From a virus, in IMG/VR virus record IMGVR_UViG_3300020442_000275, positions 1 through 32,127 of that record: a stretch of DNA of 32,127 nucleotides; one strand, 5' to 3'. Both the position numbers and the translations under genes were made by a program. Under the pieces are notes generated by a model that saw nothing but the letters and a program-made list of their open reading frames with translations, had not been told where the DNA came from and did no database searches. Shown in pieces: positions 21,881-28,784 of the stretch; position 1 is the first letter of the stretch; every line of letters begins with the position of its first letter.

Positions 21881-22465
21881 TTAAGTTACGGTTAGGGTTG
21901 CAACATTAGATACTGCTTCTGGAGCACCATTTGTTGTATTGATTTTGCATCTATACTTGTTACCATTATCTCCAGCTGCTGTTGCTGCTGTAGTATATGT
22001 TGCAGTAGTACCATTTGCACCAGTGGTAACATCAGCAAAGTTTTCTCCATCTGTGCTAACCTGCCACTGATAAGTGATAGTTCCACCACCAGTTCTGGTA
22101 GCAGTAACAGCAAATTGTGCTGTATTTGTTGCAGCAACAGATGCATTAGAAGGTTGTGCTGTAATTGTAATTGCTCCTGCTGAATCAGATGCGATAGTAT
22201 CATCTGCTTGAGTTTCGTTAGCGTTAGCTTCTGGGTTGGCAATAGTAACTAGTTGCTCTGCCTTATGGCGAGTATTACCATTATGGTCATCATAAGTAAA
22301 GTATGACCACCAGCCAGGAGCATTCAAACCCCTATTCTTGTTCTGGGCAAGTTGTGCTTCTGTGTCGTCAATGAAGACGATAGTTTTTGTTTGTGAACTC
22401 GCAGCAACACCAATACCAGCTTTGGTTTTATTGGCATTACTGTCATCGGCTCCATAAAGTGACAT
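21881..22465 (-). CDS. Virion protein with Ig-like domain, 194 aa
   Basis: Residues about 1-75 (GLNAPGWWSYFTYDDHNGNT, RHKAEQLVTI) form a module found in cyanophage structural proteins. Residues about 100-194 form an immunoglobulin-like beta-sandwich (PSNASVAATNTAQFAVTATR, TITYQWQVSTDGENFADVTT, NKYRCKINTTNG), with the Trp and Cys of the fold. Such Ig-like domains are common on phage capsid or tail surfaces, where they bind weakly to glycans. A perfect late promoter and a terminator lie just upstream, so this begins a late unit. Confidence 0.85.
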   Translation of the reverse strand: MSLYGADDSNANKTKAGIGVAASSQTKTIVFIDDTEAQLAQNKNRGLNAPGWWSYFTYDDHNGNTRHKAEQLVTIANPEANANETQADDTIASDSAGAITITAQPSNASVAATNTAQFAVTATRTGGGTITYQWQVSTDGENFADVTTGANGTTATYTTAATAAGDNGNKYRCKINTTNGAPEAVSNVATLTVT

Positions 22466-22491
22466 TGATATGCTCCGTTATTTCTACTCTT

Positions 22492-22499
22492 TATTTATA
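22492..22499 (-). promoter_or_regulatory. Perfect T4-type late promoter for the Ig-like gene
   Basis: TATAAATA on the minus strand, 27 nt before the ATG of the Ig-like virion gene and directly after a terminator hairpin. Predicted start near 22486. Confidence 0.78.
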
Positions 22500-22500
22500 A

Positions 22501-22524
22501 AGAAAGGGGACTTGCGTCCCCCTT
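22501..22524 (-). terminator. Intrinsic terminator with GCAA tetraloop
   Basis: On the minus strand a stem of about 9 bp (AAGGGGGAC / GTCCCCTTT, one G-T pair) closes on a GCAA loop, a stable GNRA tetraloop, and is followed by TTTCTTTAT. It is about 10 nt after the stop of the 65-aa gene and leads straight into a late promoter. Confidence 0.85.
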
Positions 22525-22533
22525 CGTATTGAC

Positions 22534-22731
22534 TCACTCTCTAGTCTTGATGGCAGCTGTTACTGTCTCTAGAAGTTTGTCATCCATATCTGTTTTGGTT
22601 AACTTGACTGCTTTGCCAAGAATAACTAAACAAATGTCAATTAGTTTTTCACCAAGTTCCTCGTTTTCGGGAATCTTAGCAACTGCATCTGTAATAATTT
22701 TAGATGCTAATGGTAGTAAAAATGATAACAT
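22534..22731 (-). CDS. Small helical protein, 65 aa
   Basis: Starts MLSFLLPLASKIITDAVAKI and continues with an amphipathic helix (LGEKLIDICLVILGKAVKLT) and a charged end. The hydrophobic stretches are short, so it may be membrane-associated but is not clearly transmembrane. A late-promoter-like site (22757-22764) is about 26 nt upstream and a strong terminator follows, so it looks like a single-gene late unit. Similar small proteins occur near structural genes in cyanophages; function unknown. Confidence 0.75.
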   Translation of the reverse strand: MLSFLLPLASKIITDAVAKIPENEELGEKLIDICLVILGKAVKLTKTDMDDKLLETVTAAIKTRE

Positions 22732-22755
22732 AATGTTAATCCACAGTGTGTAATT

Positions 22756-23043
22756 TTATTTATCCTTGTTCTTATGCTTCCATGCAGTAGCATAAGCAAT
22801 GGACTTCTCATCCTTCGTTAATTTACCATCTTTAGCGTATGATCTTTTAATATGTTTGATCATACGCTCATACTTTTTTCCTGGTGGTGCCTCTTCTTTG
22901 ACACCCAATGCTTTGTCTGGTGTGCTAGGAACTATAGGCATTATTTTTAATGTTGTGCCTGATTTTAATTTAAGTTCCTTCTTTGCTTTAATTTTTTTAG
23001 AGTAACCTTCGGCGTCCTCTTGGAATTGTTTTAGATTTTTCAT
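22756..23043 (-). CDS. Small basic phage protein, 95 aa
   Basis: Begins MKNLKQFQEDAEGYSKKIKA, and the C-terminal half (ERMIKHIKRSYAKDGKLTKD, EKSIAYATAWKHKNKDK) resembles the basic AYATAWK-type tail found in many marine phage proteins. The shared N-terminal pattern MK(N/D)(L/F)KQFQE with the next gene upstream suggests a common targeting or scaffold-like sequence. No membrane helix. The TAA stop overlaps a late-promoter-like sequence. Confidence 0.78.
   Translation of the reverse strand: MKNLKQFQEDAEGYSKKIKAKKELKLKSGTTLKIMPIVPSTPDKALGVKEEAPPGKKYERMIKHIKRSYAKDGKLTKDEKSIAYATAWKHKNKDK
22757..22764 (-). promoter_or_regulatory. Near-consensus late promoter (GATAAATA)
   Basis: 7/8 match to TATAAATA on the minus strand, overlapping the TAA stop of the 95-aa gene; 26 nt before the 65-aa gene. 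Confidence 0.5.
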
Positions 23044-23044
23044 A

Positions 23045-23302
23045 TTAACACTTCCATTTTCTTAGTGCCAATGCCTTACGAGTAGGTCTACCCTTCTCAT
23101 CTTTCATCGGTCCTTTTACACCAGACATACGAGCACAGAAAGATCTTTTTCTAGGTCCTCCCTCTGGTTGTGGACGTTTTAGGTCGCTGCCAGGATTCTC
23201 ACGTTCATAAGACTTACGTCCTTTCTCGTTCAAACCACCAGACTTGTTCTTCCCTTCTTTACGTTGCCACGCAGATTCTTGAAATTGTTTAAAATCTTTC
23301 AT
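23045..23302 (-). CDS. Small basic phage protein with Cys/Arg motif, 85 aa
   Basis: Begins MKDFKQFQESAWQRKEGKNK and contains SFCARMSGVKGPMKDEKGRP and a LALRKWKC end. This SFCARMSG...LRKWxC pattern belongs to a widespread small protein of marine T4-like phages with no known function. It is very basic and has two cysteines. It sits 1 bp from the 95-aa gene, with which it shares an MKxxKQFQE start. A late-promoter-like site is just upstream. Confidence 0.82.
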   Translation of the reverse strand: MKDFKQFQESAWQRKEGKNKSGGLNEKGRKSYERENPGSDLKRPQPEGGPRKRSFCARMSGVKGPMKDEKGRPTRKALALRKWKC

Positions 23303-23323
23303 TACTCATAGCATCCTATGAAC

Positions 23324-23524
23324 TTATTTATGTTTTACTGTCAACTCAATAGAATCGTCGTCCATTTCCCACTCTTCATCAATTTCAAAACCATTTTCTT
23401 CAATGGTTTCGTGAATAGCTTCTCTTGCAATCTGTTGTGATTCAACAGTATTACTGGTTTTGAATACTTCCTTGCCAGAAGCATCAACTACAGTGCCATC
23501 TTTTTTAATAATAAATTTCATCAT
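23324..23524 (-). CDS. Hypothetical acidic protein, 66 aa
   Basis: Starts MMKFIIKKDGTVVDASGKEV; the second half is acidic (IEENGFEIDEEWEMDDDSIE). It looks like a compact alpha/beta protein. The first of two adjacent ATGs overlaps the TGA of the small basic ORF upstream (ATGA). Function unknown. Confidence 0.72.
   Translation of the reverse strand: MMKFIIKKDGTVVDASGKEVFKTSNTVESQQIAREAIHETIEENGFEIDEEWEMDDDSIELTVKHK
23325..23332 (-). promoter_or_regulatory. Near-consensus late promoter (CATAAATA)
   Basis: 7/8 match to TATAAATA on the minus strand, overlapping the TAA stop of the 66-aa gene; 22 nt before the 85-aa gene. Confidence 0.5.
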
Positions 23525-23649
23525 TTAGATTTTTTGTTTCCACGTTTTCTATCTCGTTTCCTAAGACCTAGACCTTTAGGATCATTTTTTAAGTCACGTT
23601 TGATCTGCTTAAGCAGTTTCAAATGCTTGCGAATTTCAGAATGTTCAAT
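23521..23649 (-). CDS. Small basic protein without a standard start codon, 42 aa
   Basis: An ORF ends with a TGA overlapping the next ATG (ATGA), and the product IEHSEIRKHLKLLKQIKRDL plus KNDPKGLGLRKRDRKRGNKK looks like a genuine small basic helical protein. No ATG or GTG is in frame. The frame opens at ATT 23647-23649 (one base away from ATG); a TTG at 23620-23622 is the next option. It is in the same frame as the 353-aa gene, only two codons after that gene's TAA, so read-through would also produce it. It may bind nucleic acid given its charge. Confidence 0.55.
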   Translation of the reverse strand: MEHSEIRKHLKLLKQIKRDLKNDPKGLGLRKRDRKRGNKKSK

Positions 23650-23655
23650 GTTTAA

Positions 23656-24717
23656 TTATTTTTTATAGTAGGACATGATTTTAGAAGAGGTCTTACGAGC
23701 TTTCTCCTTCCACTGACCATACTCCTTAAGTTCCTCGCCATCATGGTTAGGTTCAACACCTGCCTTGACGCAATTAGGAACTACTTTACCACCTTTTTTC
23801 TTAGTGCCTTTTGCTTTGTAACCATCCCAACATGTAGATGCACCCACGTTCTTACGTGCCTGCTTCATACTCTCTACTTTTAGAGTTTTAGGATAGTCCT
23901 TGTCACCTTTCTTTGCAGGAGCTTCGCCACGCTTTCTTTTTGCGTGAATATTGTCCCACAAACCTTTCTTCTTGCCTTCTTCTAGTTCATCACGTTCGTC
24001 TTCAGTAAACTCATCCCATGGTTTACTTTCAACGAAGAAGGTTGTCTCTGTCAATTCACTAAGTTCGGTCATAATTCTTTCTGCTTCACTCCAAAGATAG
24101 GATTCAATCTCTTCATTGGTAGATTTGCAGGATTGAGTAGGATGGTTGCCACCACATTTCTTGCAGACCATTTTAGCTTCAGAAGAAAACTCTTCCTTCA
24201 CCTTTTTGCCCATTGCTTTCTTGATAGCTTTGTCTCTAGAACCAAAGTATTCAGCTTTGCCGCTTTCAACTTTACCGTCTCCATCGTAATCTTTCTTTGC
24301 TTTCTTTTCCTCAGTTGCAACAAGGGTTGTATCTCTGATAGCAGCACCATGAGATTGACGCTTACCAGTAGATAGAGAACCTTGTCCAATTGTCATAGTA
24401 CCCTTGAGAGCAACAGGGGGATCACCAGCAGATGCTTTTTCTTTTGGATCTTTCTTACTACCATCGTCGCTGTTAACGACCTTACCAGTAGGAATTGCTG
24501 TAGATTTATCATACTCAACAGCAGGTAGTTTACCAATAGCAGAATTAAATTCTCCTGCTTCTCCACCACCTTGCTTTTGACCCGTAGGAATTTCTTCTTC
24601 TGCAATGTTAGAACCTTGGAAGCAATCGCCACCCATCCAGTTCTCATACATTTTCATTAAAGTTTGTGAATACTCATCATTTGCGGTGACAGTATTTACG
24701 GCTCTCTGCTTTTTCAT
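23656..24717 (-). CDS. Modular phage protein with EF-like loop and zinc knuckle, 353 aa
   Basis: Segments in order: a Gly/Lys-rich N-terminal region; a loop resembling a Ca-binding EF hand (DYDGDGKVE, 143-151) with an AEYFGSRDKAIKKAMGKK helix; a zinc knuckle C185-x2-C188-x3-H192-x4-C197 (CKKCGGNHPTQSC); an acidic helical stretch; and two motifs common in marine T4-like phages, GLWDNIHAKRKRGEAPAKKG (252-271) and CWDGYKAKGTKKKGGKVVPN (296-315). Such proteins are often encoded near capsid-assembly genes, but no role is proven. A perfect late promoter lies 30 nt upstream. Confidence 0.8.
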   Translation of the reverse strand: MKKQRAVNTVTANDEYSQTLMKMYENWMGGDCFQGSNIAEEEIPTGQKQGGGEAGEFNSAIGKLPAVEYDKSTAIPTGKVVNSDDGSKKDPKEKASAGDPPVALKGTMTIGQGSLSTGKRQSHGAAIRDTTLVATEEKKAKKDYDGDGKVESGKAEYFGSRDKAIKKAMGKKVKEEFSSEAKMVCKKCGGNHPTQSCKSTNEEIESYLWSEAERIMTELSELTETTFFVESKPWDEFTEDERDELEEGKKKGLWDNIHAKRKRGEAPAKKGDKDYPKTLKVESMKQARKNVGASTCWDGYKAKGTKKKGGKVVPNCVKAGVEPNHDGEELKEYGQWKEKARKTSSKIMSYYKK

Positions 24718-24738
24718 CTTACAATAATAGACAGTCTT

Positions 24739-24951
24739 CTAGGATCTATTTATACCCCTTATATCCTTAACCCATGAACGGAACATCTCCCCGTCCTCAG
24801 TTACACAAATAACATAGTTCACACCTGCTCTATGAATTTTACCTTTCTGTCCAGTAACAGCACTCATAACATAATCACCCTCAACAAACACTTCCTTTTT
24901 ACGGTAGTGCTGTCGTAGTGCTTGCTCTCGTAGTTTTTTAAAATCCTTCAT
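24739..24951 (-). CDS. Small SH3/KOW-like basic protein, 70 aa
   Basis: Begins MKDFKKLREQALRQHYRKKE and then has a small beta-barrel-like pattern (VEGDYVMSAVTGQKGKIHRA, GVNYVICVTEDGEMFRSWVK) similar to KOW or SH3-like nucleic-acid/protein interaction modules. The N-terminus resembles the MKDFKQF start of two other small genes here. It overlaps the adenylyltransferase by 4 bp (ATGA). Function unknown. Confidence 0.75.
   Translation of the reverse strand: MKDFKKLREQALRQHYRKKEVFVEGDYVMSAVTGQKGKIHRAGVNYVICVTEDGEMFRSWVKDIRGINRS
24747..24754 (-). promoter_or_regulatory. Perfect T4-type late promoter for the 353-aa gene
   Basis: TATAAATA on the minus strand, inside the 3' end of the 70-aa gene and 30 nt before the ATG at 24717. 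Confidence 0.72.
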
Positions 24952-25514
24952 TTAAAATTGGCAGGTAATTTTGCTGCTATTTCTACCATCATAGCACGAC
25001 ATTCGTTATCATTCAATGTTGGTATGCCAGAACGGAAAGTTTTAAAATCTCCAGCAAATGCTGCTCTCCTCATTTTAGTTCCAGATATAGCAAATGTATC
25101 TCCATCAGCATCTCTGCTACCAGAAGATACAATTTCTAGACTACGGAATGAAAAATCCTTATCATTACCATTGTATCTGTGTAAAAACTGCATGGCATTG
25201 ACCCTATCAGAACCCACAAGAAAGACGACTTCATCATATCCTGCCATCATTAAGTCTTGCATGATTGCTACAGGGTCTCTAGGTCCGCTATGTATTTTCC
25301 CCCTATGTTCTGGGAACATTTTATTCATCCAGTATAACTTTCTCTCTGGAGGTAAGGGATTTTTACCCTTATTATCCACTGTTTGTGAAATGTATATGCG
25401 ATAATCATTAGTACCAGCGGCACGTTTGACGCCAATAAAATTATCTTTGTGTCCAGAGGTAGGTGGTTGAAATCTACCAAAAGTAAAATAGCATTTAGAA
25501 CCTTTTAACGCCAT
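24948..25514 (-). CDS. Cytidylyltransferase-like (NadM/NadR type) adenylyltransferase, 188 aa
   Basis: The N-terminal GRFQPPTSGH (13-22) is the HxGH-type nucleotide-binding motif of nicotinamide-mononucleotide adenylyltransferases, and ISGTKMRR (143-150) is the matching second motif; VVFLVGSDR (97-104) is also family-typical. The known reaction is NMN + ATP to NAD+ + PPi, although other substrates are possible. The first motif reads TSGH rather than the usual HxGH, so one catalytic His is replaced by Thr or Ser. It overlaps the ligase-like gene by 10 bp, suggesting a joint pathway. Confidence 0.85.
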   Translation of the reverse strand: MALKGSKCYFTFGRFQPPTSGHKDNFIGVKRAAGTNDYRIYISQTVDNKGKNPLPPERKLYWMNKMFPEHRGKIHSGPRDPVAIMQDLMMAGYDEVVFLVGSDRVNAMQFLHRYNGNDKDFSFRSLEIVSSGSRDADGDTFAISGTKMRRAAFAGDFKTFRSGIPTLNDNECRAMMVEIAAKLPANFK

Positions 25515-26740
25515 TGCTTCTGTAAAGTGAAGTTGTTATACGCAAACTCAAGACGATTTACAAATTTAATCATGTCTCCATCCTTATGTAGAACATAACC
25601 CTCAGGACCAGTGACCTTATATCCATTTTCAGTCTGAACATAAGTTCTAAATTGCTCTAGGTGATCTAGTTTATTGATAACAAACTGCTTGATCTCTTGC
25701 AATTCCTTGTATAGTTGGAGCATAGATTTGAATTTATACTTATTGTCTATCAGATAGTTTTGACTATCATGAACCAACTTACTTTTCTGAGCTTTGTTTG
25801 CTGGTGTCTTGATCTTGTCAAGCATCACCTTCGTCTTATCATAGTAAAAGTTATATAGACCCTCAAATGCACGGTCAATATTAGTGATACTACGTGCCGC
25901 TTTGATTTCGGCATTGAAAAACTGCTTCAAATAAGAAGCAACATGCCATTTTTGATCTCCTGTACTGCCAGTATTGGTAACTAACTCGTCAAGAAAATCA
26001 CCACATGACTTACACTTCTGCTCAATAGATGCTACATGGGTATCAAAGGTTCTTTCTTCTGTATGATTCAACCCAACCTTATCCATTGGAGTGTCATTAT
26101 CAACAATGAATACATTAGTATCTGCATTGAATCTAACACCACCTGTTCCTGCTCTAGCAGACATATTTGCTAGTAATTCTGGTTGATTATTATCTCTACT
26201 GTCTGATCCACGGTAATGTGTATGAAATACTATACCAATTTTTGCTGCCTTTGCTCTCTTTCCTATCTCATGATCCACAGGTATACCATATGTGATAGTA
26301 TTGGGTCTAAAAGTATACAGTCTTTCATCATGAACAGTCTCTGTTTTTAGATCTCCTGAAGTAAATAGCAAATCACCCTGAAGAACACCGTTAATACCAA
26401 GTTTCTTAAAGTGTTCTAGTGCAAGTTTTAATTTTGTTGCAAGGTCTGGTCTATCACCATACCAATTTTCAATTTGATCTGGTGAATAACACAGTTTTGG
26501 ATCTTTATTAAAGACTGCTTTAGTTCCCACGAAGAACAATCCGTTTGCTGGATCTTTACCACAGACAACAGATGGTGCTCCATCCCATTTTGTTTGCATA
26601 AAACCCGTGCTGTTATCACAACCGAGCATCTTCCTTAGTTCCTGTAAAAAAGCAACAGCAGCTTTGCAACCCTCAACTCCATAGTTGAGCATTTCATCTT
26701 CTAAGTGTTCTAAGTGTTTTAATTGGGTTACGTTTGCCAT
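25505..26740 (-). CDS. Nucleotidyltransferase/ligase-superfamily-like protein, 411 aa
   Basis: MQTKWDGAPSVVCG has a KxDG motif (Lys51), the signature of the covalent nucleotidyl-enzyme site of DNA/RNA ligases and capping enzymes. Further motifs follow in order: FFVGTKAVF, VLQGDLLFTS (120-128, motif III-like), GPEGYVLHKD (378-387, motif IV-like) and MIKFVNR (390-396, motif V-like Lys). An inserted region of about 200 residues with a CKSC pair separates III from IV. Conservation of these sites suggests an active ATP- or NAD-using enzyme; substrate unknown. It is coupled to the adenylyltransferase and to the 489-aa gene (TGATG). Confidence 0.72.
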   Translation of the reverse strand: MANVTQLKHLEHLEDEMLNYGVEGCKAAVAFLQELRKMLGCDNSTGFMQTKWDGAPSVVCGKDPANGLFFVGTKAVFNKDPKLCYSPDQIENWYGDRPDLATKLKLALEHFKKLGINGVLQGDLLFTSGDLKTETVHDERLYTFRPNTITYGIPVDHEIGKRAKAAKIGIVFHTHYRGSDSRDNNQPELLANMSARAGTGGVRFNADTNVFIVDNDTPMDKVGLNHTEERTFDTHVASIEQKCKSCGDFLDELVTNTGSTGDQKWHVASYLKQFFNAEIKAARSITNIDRAFEGLYNFYYDKTKVMLDKIKTPANKAQKSKLVHDSQNYLIDNKYKFKSMLQLYKELQEIKQFVINKLDHLEQFRTYVQTENGYKVTGPEGYVLHKDGDMIKFVNRLEFAYNNFTLQKQWR

Positions 26741-28209
26741 CAGGATATCTTCATGTAAGGAGCAGAATTATCTGATTGAGAGGATGCGTACAAATATATT
26801 GCAGTCATCAACTCGTTTCTCTTCGTCTGCGATGTTTGTGAGTATGCCATGTCTACTAGTGTCATACCAATAAACTTAGAGAACAACCATTTAGATTTTT
26901 GTTGTTTCAACATTGGCACTGTTACATCATCTGCATCAGGACCTACATGATGTTTCTTTGCTATTTCACTGATCTTCTCTGCCATTTTTGTTTTGCCAGC
27001 ATCAGTTTTAGATGCTGCTGCAATAGCTTTGGTATCAGCGTATCCAGTAGCATCAAATAAACCTTTACCATAAACTTTTTTGATGATGTAATCCATAACA
27101 CCACCACCTAACTTTCCATGCTTTGCTTCTGTTCCAATAATCTCTCCCTGCCATGTTTTACCAGCAGTATCAGTAGCACGGAATTGTATTTCAAAACCAC
27201 CGAAGAGGTAGACATCCATTGAACTTAGTAGACTGGCAGCATTTTCTTTCATACCAGCACGTTTAAATGTCTTTGTCTCTTTTACAACTCCACTAGTATT
27301 AAATGGTCTAAGTGTACCAGAAGAACCTGGTTTTAATGACTTCAATGAAATTCCAACAAGTTCATGACTGTCAAGATACTTTTCCATAAGTGGATTAAGA
27401 GTTCCAAACACTTGTTGTTGCTTGATATTTCGTAGAATATTTCCTTCTGATGTTCTATCACACAAATAAATGTCAGCAGGTGTCCATTTGTTTATATTAG
27501 AGAACCCATTATCTTCTGGATCTCTTTTTGCAATACCATTAACACCCTTAAAATGTTCTTCAATACCATCTACAATACCTTTGCCCCTGTAGAAGATATA
27601 GTCGCCACCTTTATATGCATTGTATATGGTATTAGCAGTAGAAATTGATGTGTCCATCCATTTAGGATTTCTTTGCAAAAAACTACAGACATCTGGCATA
27701 GATGCTGTAGTATGAACACGATCTTTTACTGTATCAAATATGGCGTGACTGCAACTCCAACCATTTGCTATATCAGTATTGCCCATGGTAAACCTAACAG
27801 CAGTTACCCAACAGGCAGCACTCTCAAACATCTCCGTTGCCTTTGAACCTGCTCCAGATCCACCAACTCCACCACCAAAAGCAGCAGTTTTCTTTATCTT
27901 TGTTAGACCTAGTTTCTCCTCACTCTGGTTATTTCTGTAGATAACTCTAAGACATTTCTTACCAGAATATTTTTGTTTGAATGCTTTCTTATTCTTATCT
28001 GATGGATCGTCATAGAGCATCTCGTCATTGAAAACCCTCTCCATATCATCGGTAAGATCTTCAAATCCTTTTACATCAGCAAAAATTACTGCTGATCCCT
28101 TTTCCATTTCTATTGGAGTACCAGTCATTATAGCATGGAAGACATTCATCAAGTACAAGTCTCCATCTGGTCTATAATTTCCTAGTTTTCTCCAGTCAAC
28201 TAATGACAT
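26740..28209 (-). CDS. Hypothetical protein, 489 aa, linked to ligase-like genes
   Basis: Not recognised with certainty. A Gly-rich loop (AAFGGGVGGSGAGSKATEMF, about 109-128) and KWTPADIYLCDRTSEGNI are striking; the latter resembles the KWxPADI(W/Y) segment of some phage nuclease-like proteins, from memory and unchecked. A charged E-x-K context (GEIIGTEAKHGKLGGGVM) could belong to a PD-(D/E)XK-type core, but this is a weak idea. The C-terminal third is helical and Lys-rich. It overlaps the ligase-like gene by 1 bp, which suggests a shared function. AAGGAG lies 15 nt before the ATG. Confidence 0.8.
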   Translation of the reverse strand: MSLVDWRKLGNYRPDGDLYLMNVFHAIMTGTPIEMEKGSAVIFADVKGFEDLTDDMERVFNDEMLYDDPSDKNKKAFKQKYSGKKCLRVIYRNNQSEEKLGLTKIKKTAAFGGGVGGSGAGSKATEMFESAACWVTAVRFTMGNTDIANGWSCSHAIFDTVKDRVHTTASMPDVCSFLQRNPKWMDTSISTANTIYNAYKGGDYIFYRGKGIVDGIEEHFKGVNGIAKRDPEDNGFSNINKWTPADIYLCDRTSEGNILRNIKQQQVFGTLNPLMEKYLDSHELVGISLKSLKPGSSGTLRPFNTSGVVKETKTFKRAGMKENAASLLSSMDVYLFGGFEIQFRATDTAGKTWQGEIIGTEAKHGKLGGGVMDYIIKKVYGKGLFDATGYADTKAIAAASKTDAGKTKMAEKISEIAKKHHVGPDADDVTVPMLKQQKSKWLFSKFIGMTLVDMAYSQTSQTKRNELMTAIYLYASSQSDNSAPYMKIS

Positions 28210-28230
28210 TTAGATAAGGTATTACTCCTT

Positions 28231-28377
28231 TTATTTAGAGTCCTCGTTGTACCAGAAATCTTCCCAGTCCTCAGGAGAATTAGTTACATCCTTCCAAGTT
28301 CTATCCTTGGGAATAGGTTCAGTTCCATATTCCCAAGTATCATAATCCTCATCATTCCTAGGATCTTTTTCAGTCAT
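28231..28377 (-). CDS. Small acidic Trp-rich protein, 48 aa
   Basis: The ATG at 28375-28377 overlaps the TGA of the MazG-like gene (ATGA) and the ORF ends 22 bp before the 489-aa gene. The product MTEKDPRNDEDYDTWEYGTE continues PIPKDRTWKDVTNSPEDWED; it is very acidic with four Trp. No family recognised. Overlap and the filled gap support a real gene. Confidence 0.68.
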   Translation of the reverse strand: MTEKDPRNDEDYDTWEYGTEPIPKDRTWKDVTNSPEDWEDFWYNEDSK

Positions 28378-28778
28378 CGGTCTCCCGCTGCACGTACTTC
28401 TGATTTTTCAACAGAGAAACTACCACCAGGATAACGCTTCTCTAGTTTTTTAACATTACCCCTAACAACGTCATCAAAGTCCACTTCCAATGCCATACAT
28501 GCTTGTGCTACGTACCACATAACATCACCCAACTCAATAATAAGGTGTTCTCTATTGTCGCTGTTCCAAGGTTTACCTTGAAATACCATCTTTTTAACAA
28601 TCTCCAGAAACTCACCAGACTCAGCAGCAAGCCCAACACCAGCAGTGGTAAGACGTTCAATATTGGCACCCTCTCTGTCAAGTTCACCCAGACGATCAGC
28701 AAGAGAGACAAAATCTTTACTGGAATCGGATGTGACAGCATCCACGAAATCAGTGTACTTATCAAAATCAATAGTCAT
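28374..28778 (-). CDS. mazG: MazG-like nucleotide pyrophosphohydrolase, 134 aa
   Basis: The single MazG domain shows the metal-binding pair ExxE (AAESGEFLE, residues 53-56) and ExxD (IIELGDVMWYV, 82-85), with LEKRYPGGSFS at the end. MazG-type enzymes hydrolyse NTPs or dNTPs to monophosphates. Cyanophage copies were proposed to lower (p)ppGpp or recycle host nucleotides; later biochemistry favoured dGTP/dCTP hydrolysis. It lies 6 bp after the gp41 helicase and overlaps the 48-aa ORF, fitting a role in supplying nucleotides for replication. Confidence 0.93.
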   Translation of the reverse strand: MTIDFDKYTDFVDAVTSDSSKDFVSLADRLGELDREGANIERLTTAGVGLAAESGEFLEIVKKMVFQGKPWNSDNREHLIIELGDVMWYVAQACMALEVDFDDVVRGNVKKLEKRYPGGSFSVEKSEVRAAGDR

Positions 28779-28784
28779 AATACT

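Noticed and set aside
24958-25404. 148-aa plus-strand ORF
   Set aside because: Antisense shadow of the adenylyltransferase gene; no RBS or promoter.
28231-28239. TCTAAATA as a late promoter before the 489-aa gene
   Set aside because: The second base differs from the consensus, the run is explained by the codons at the end of the 48-aa ORF, and no other sign supports it.
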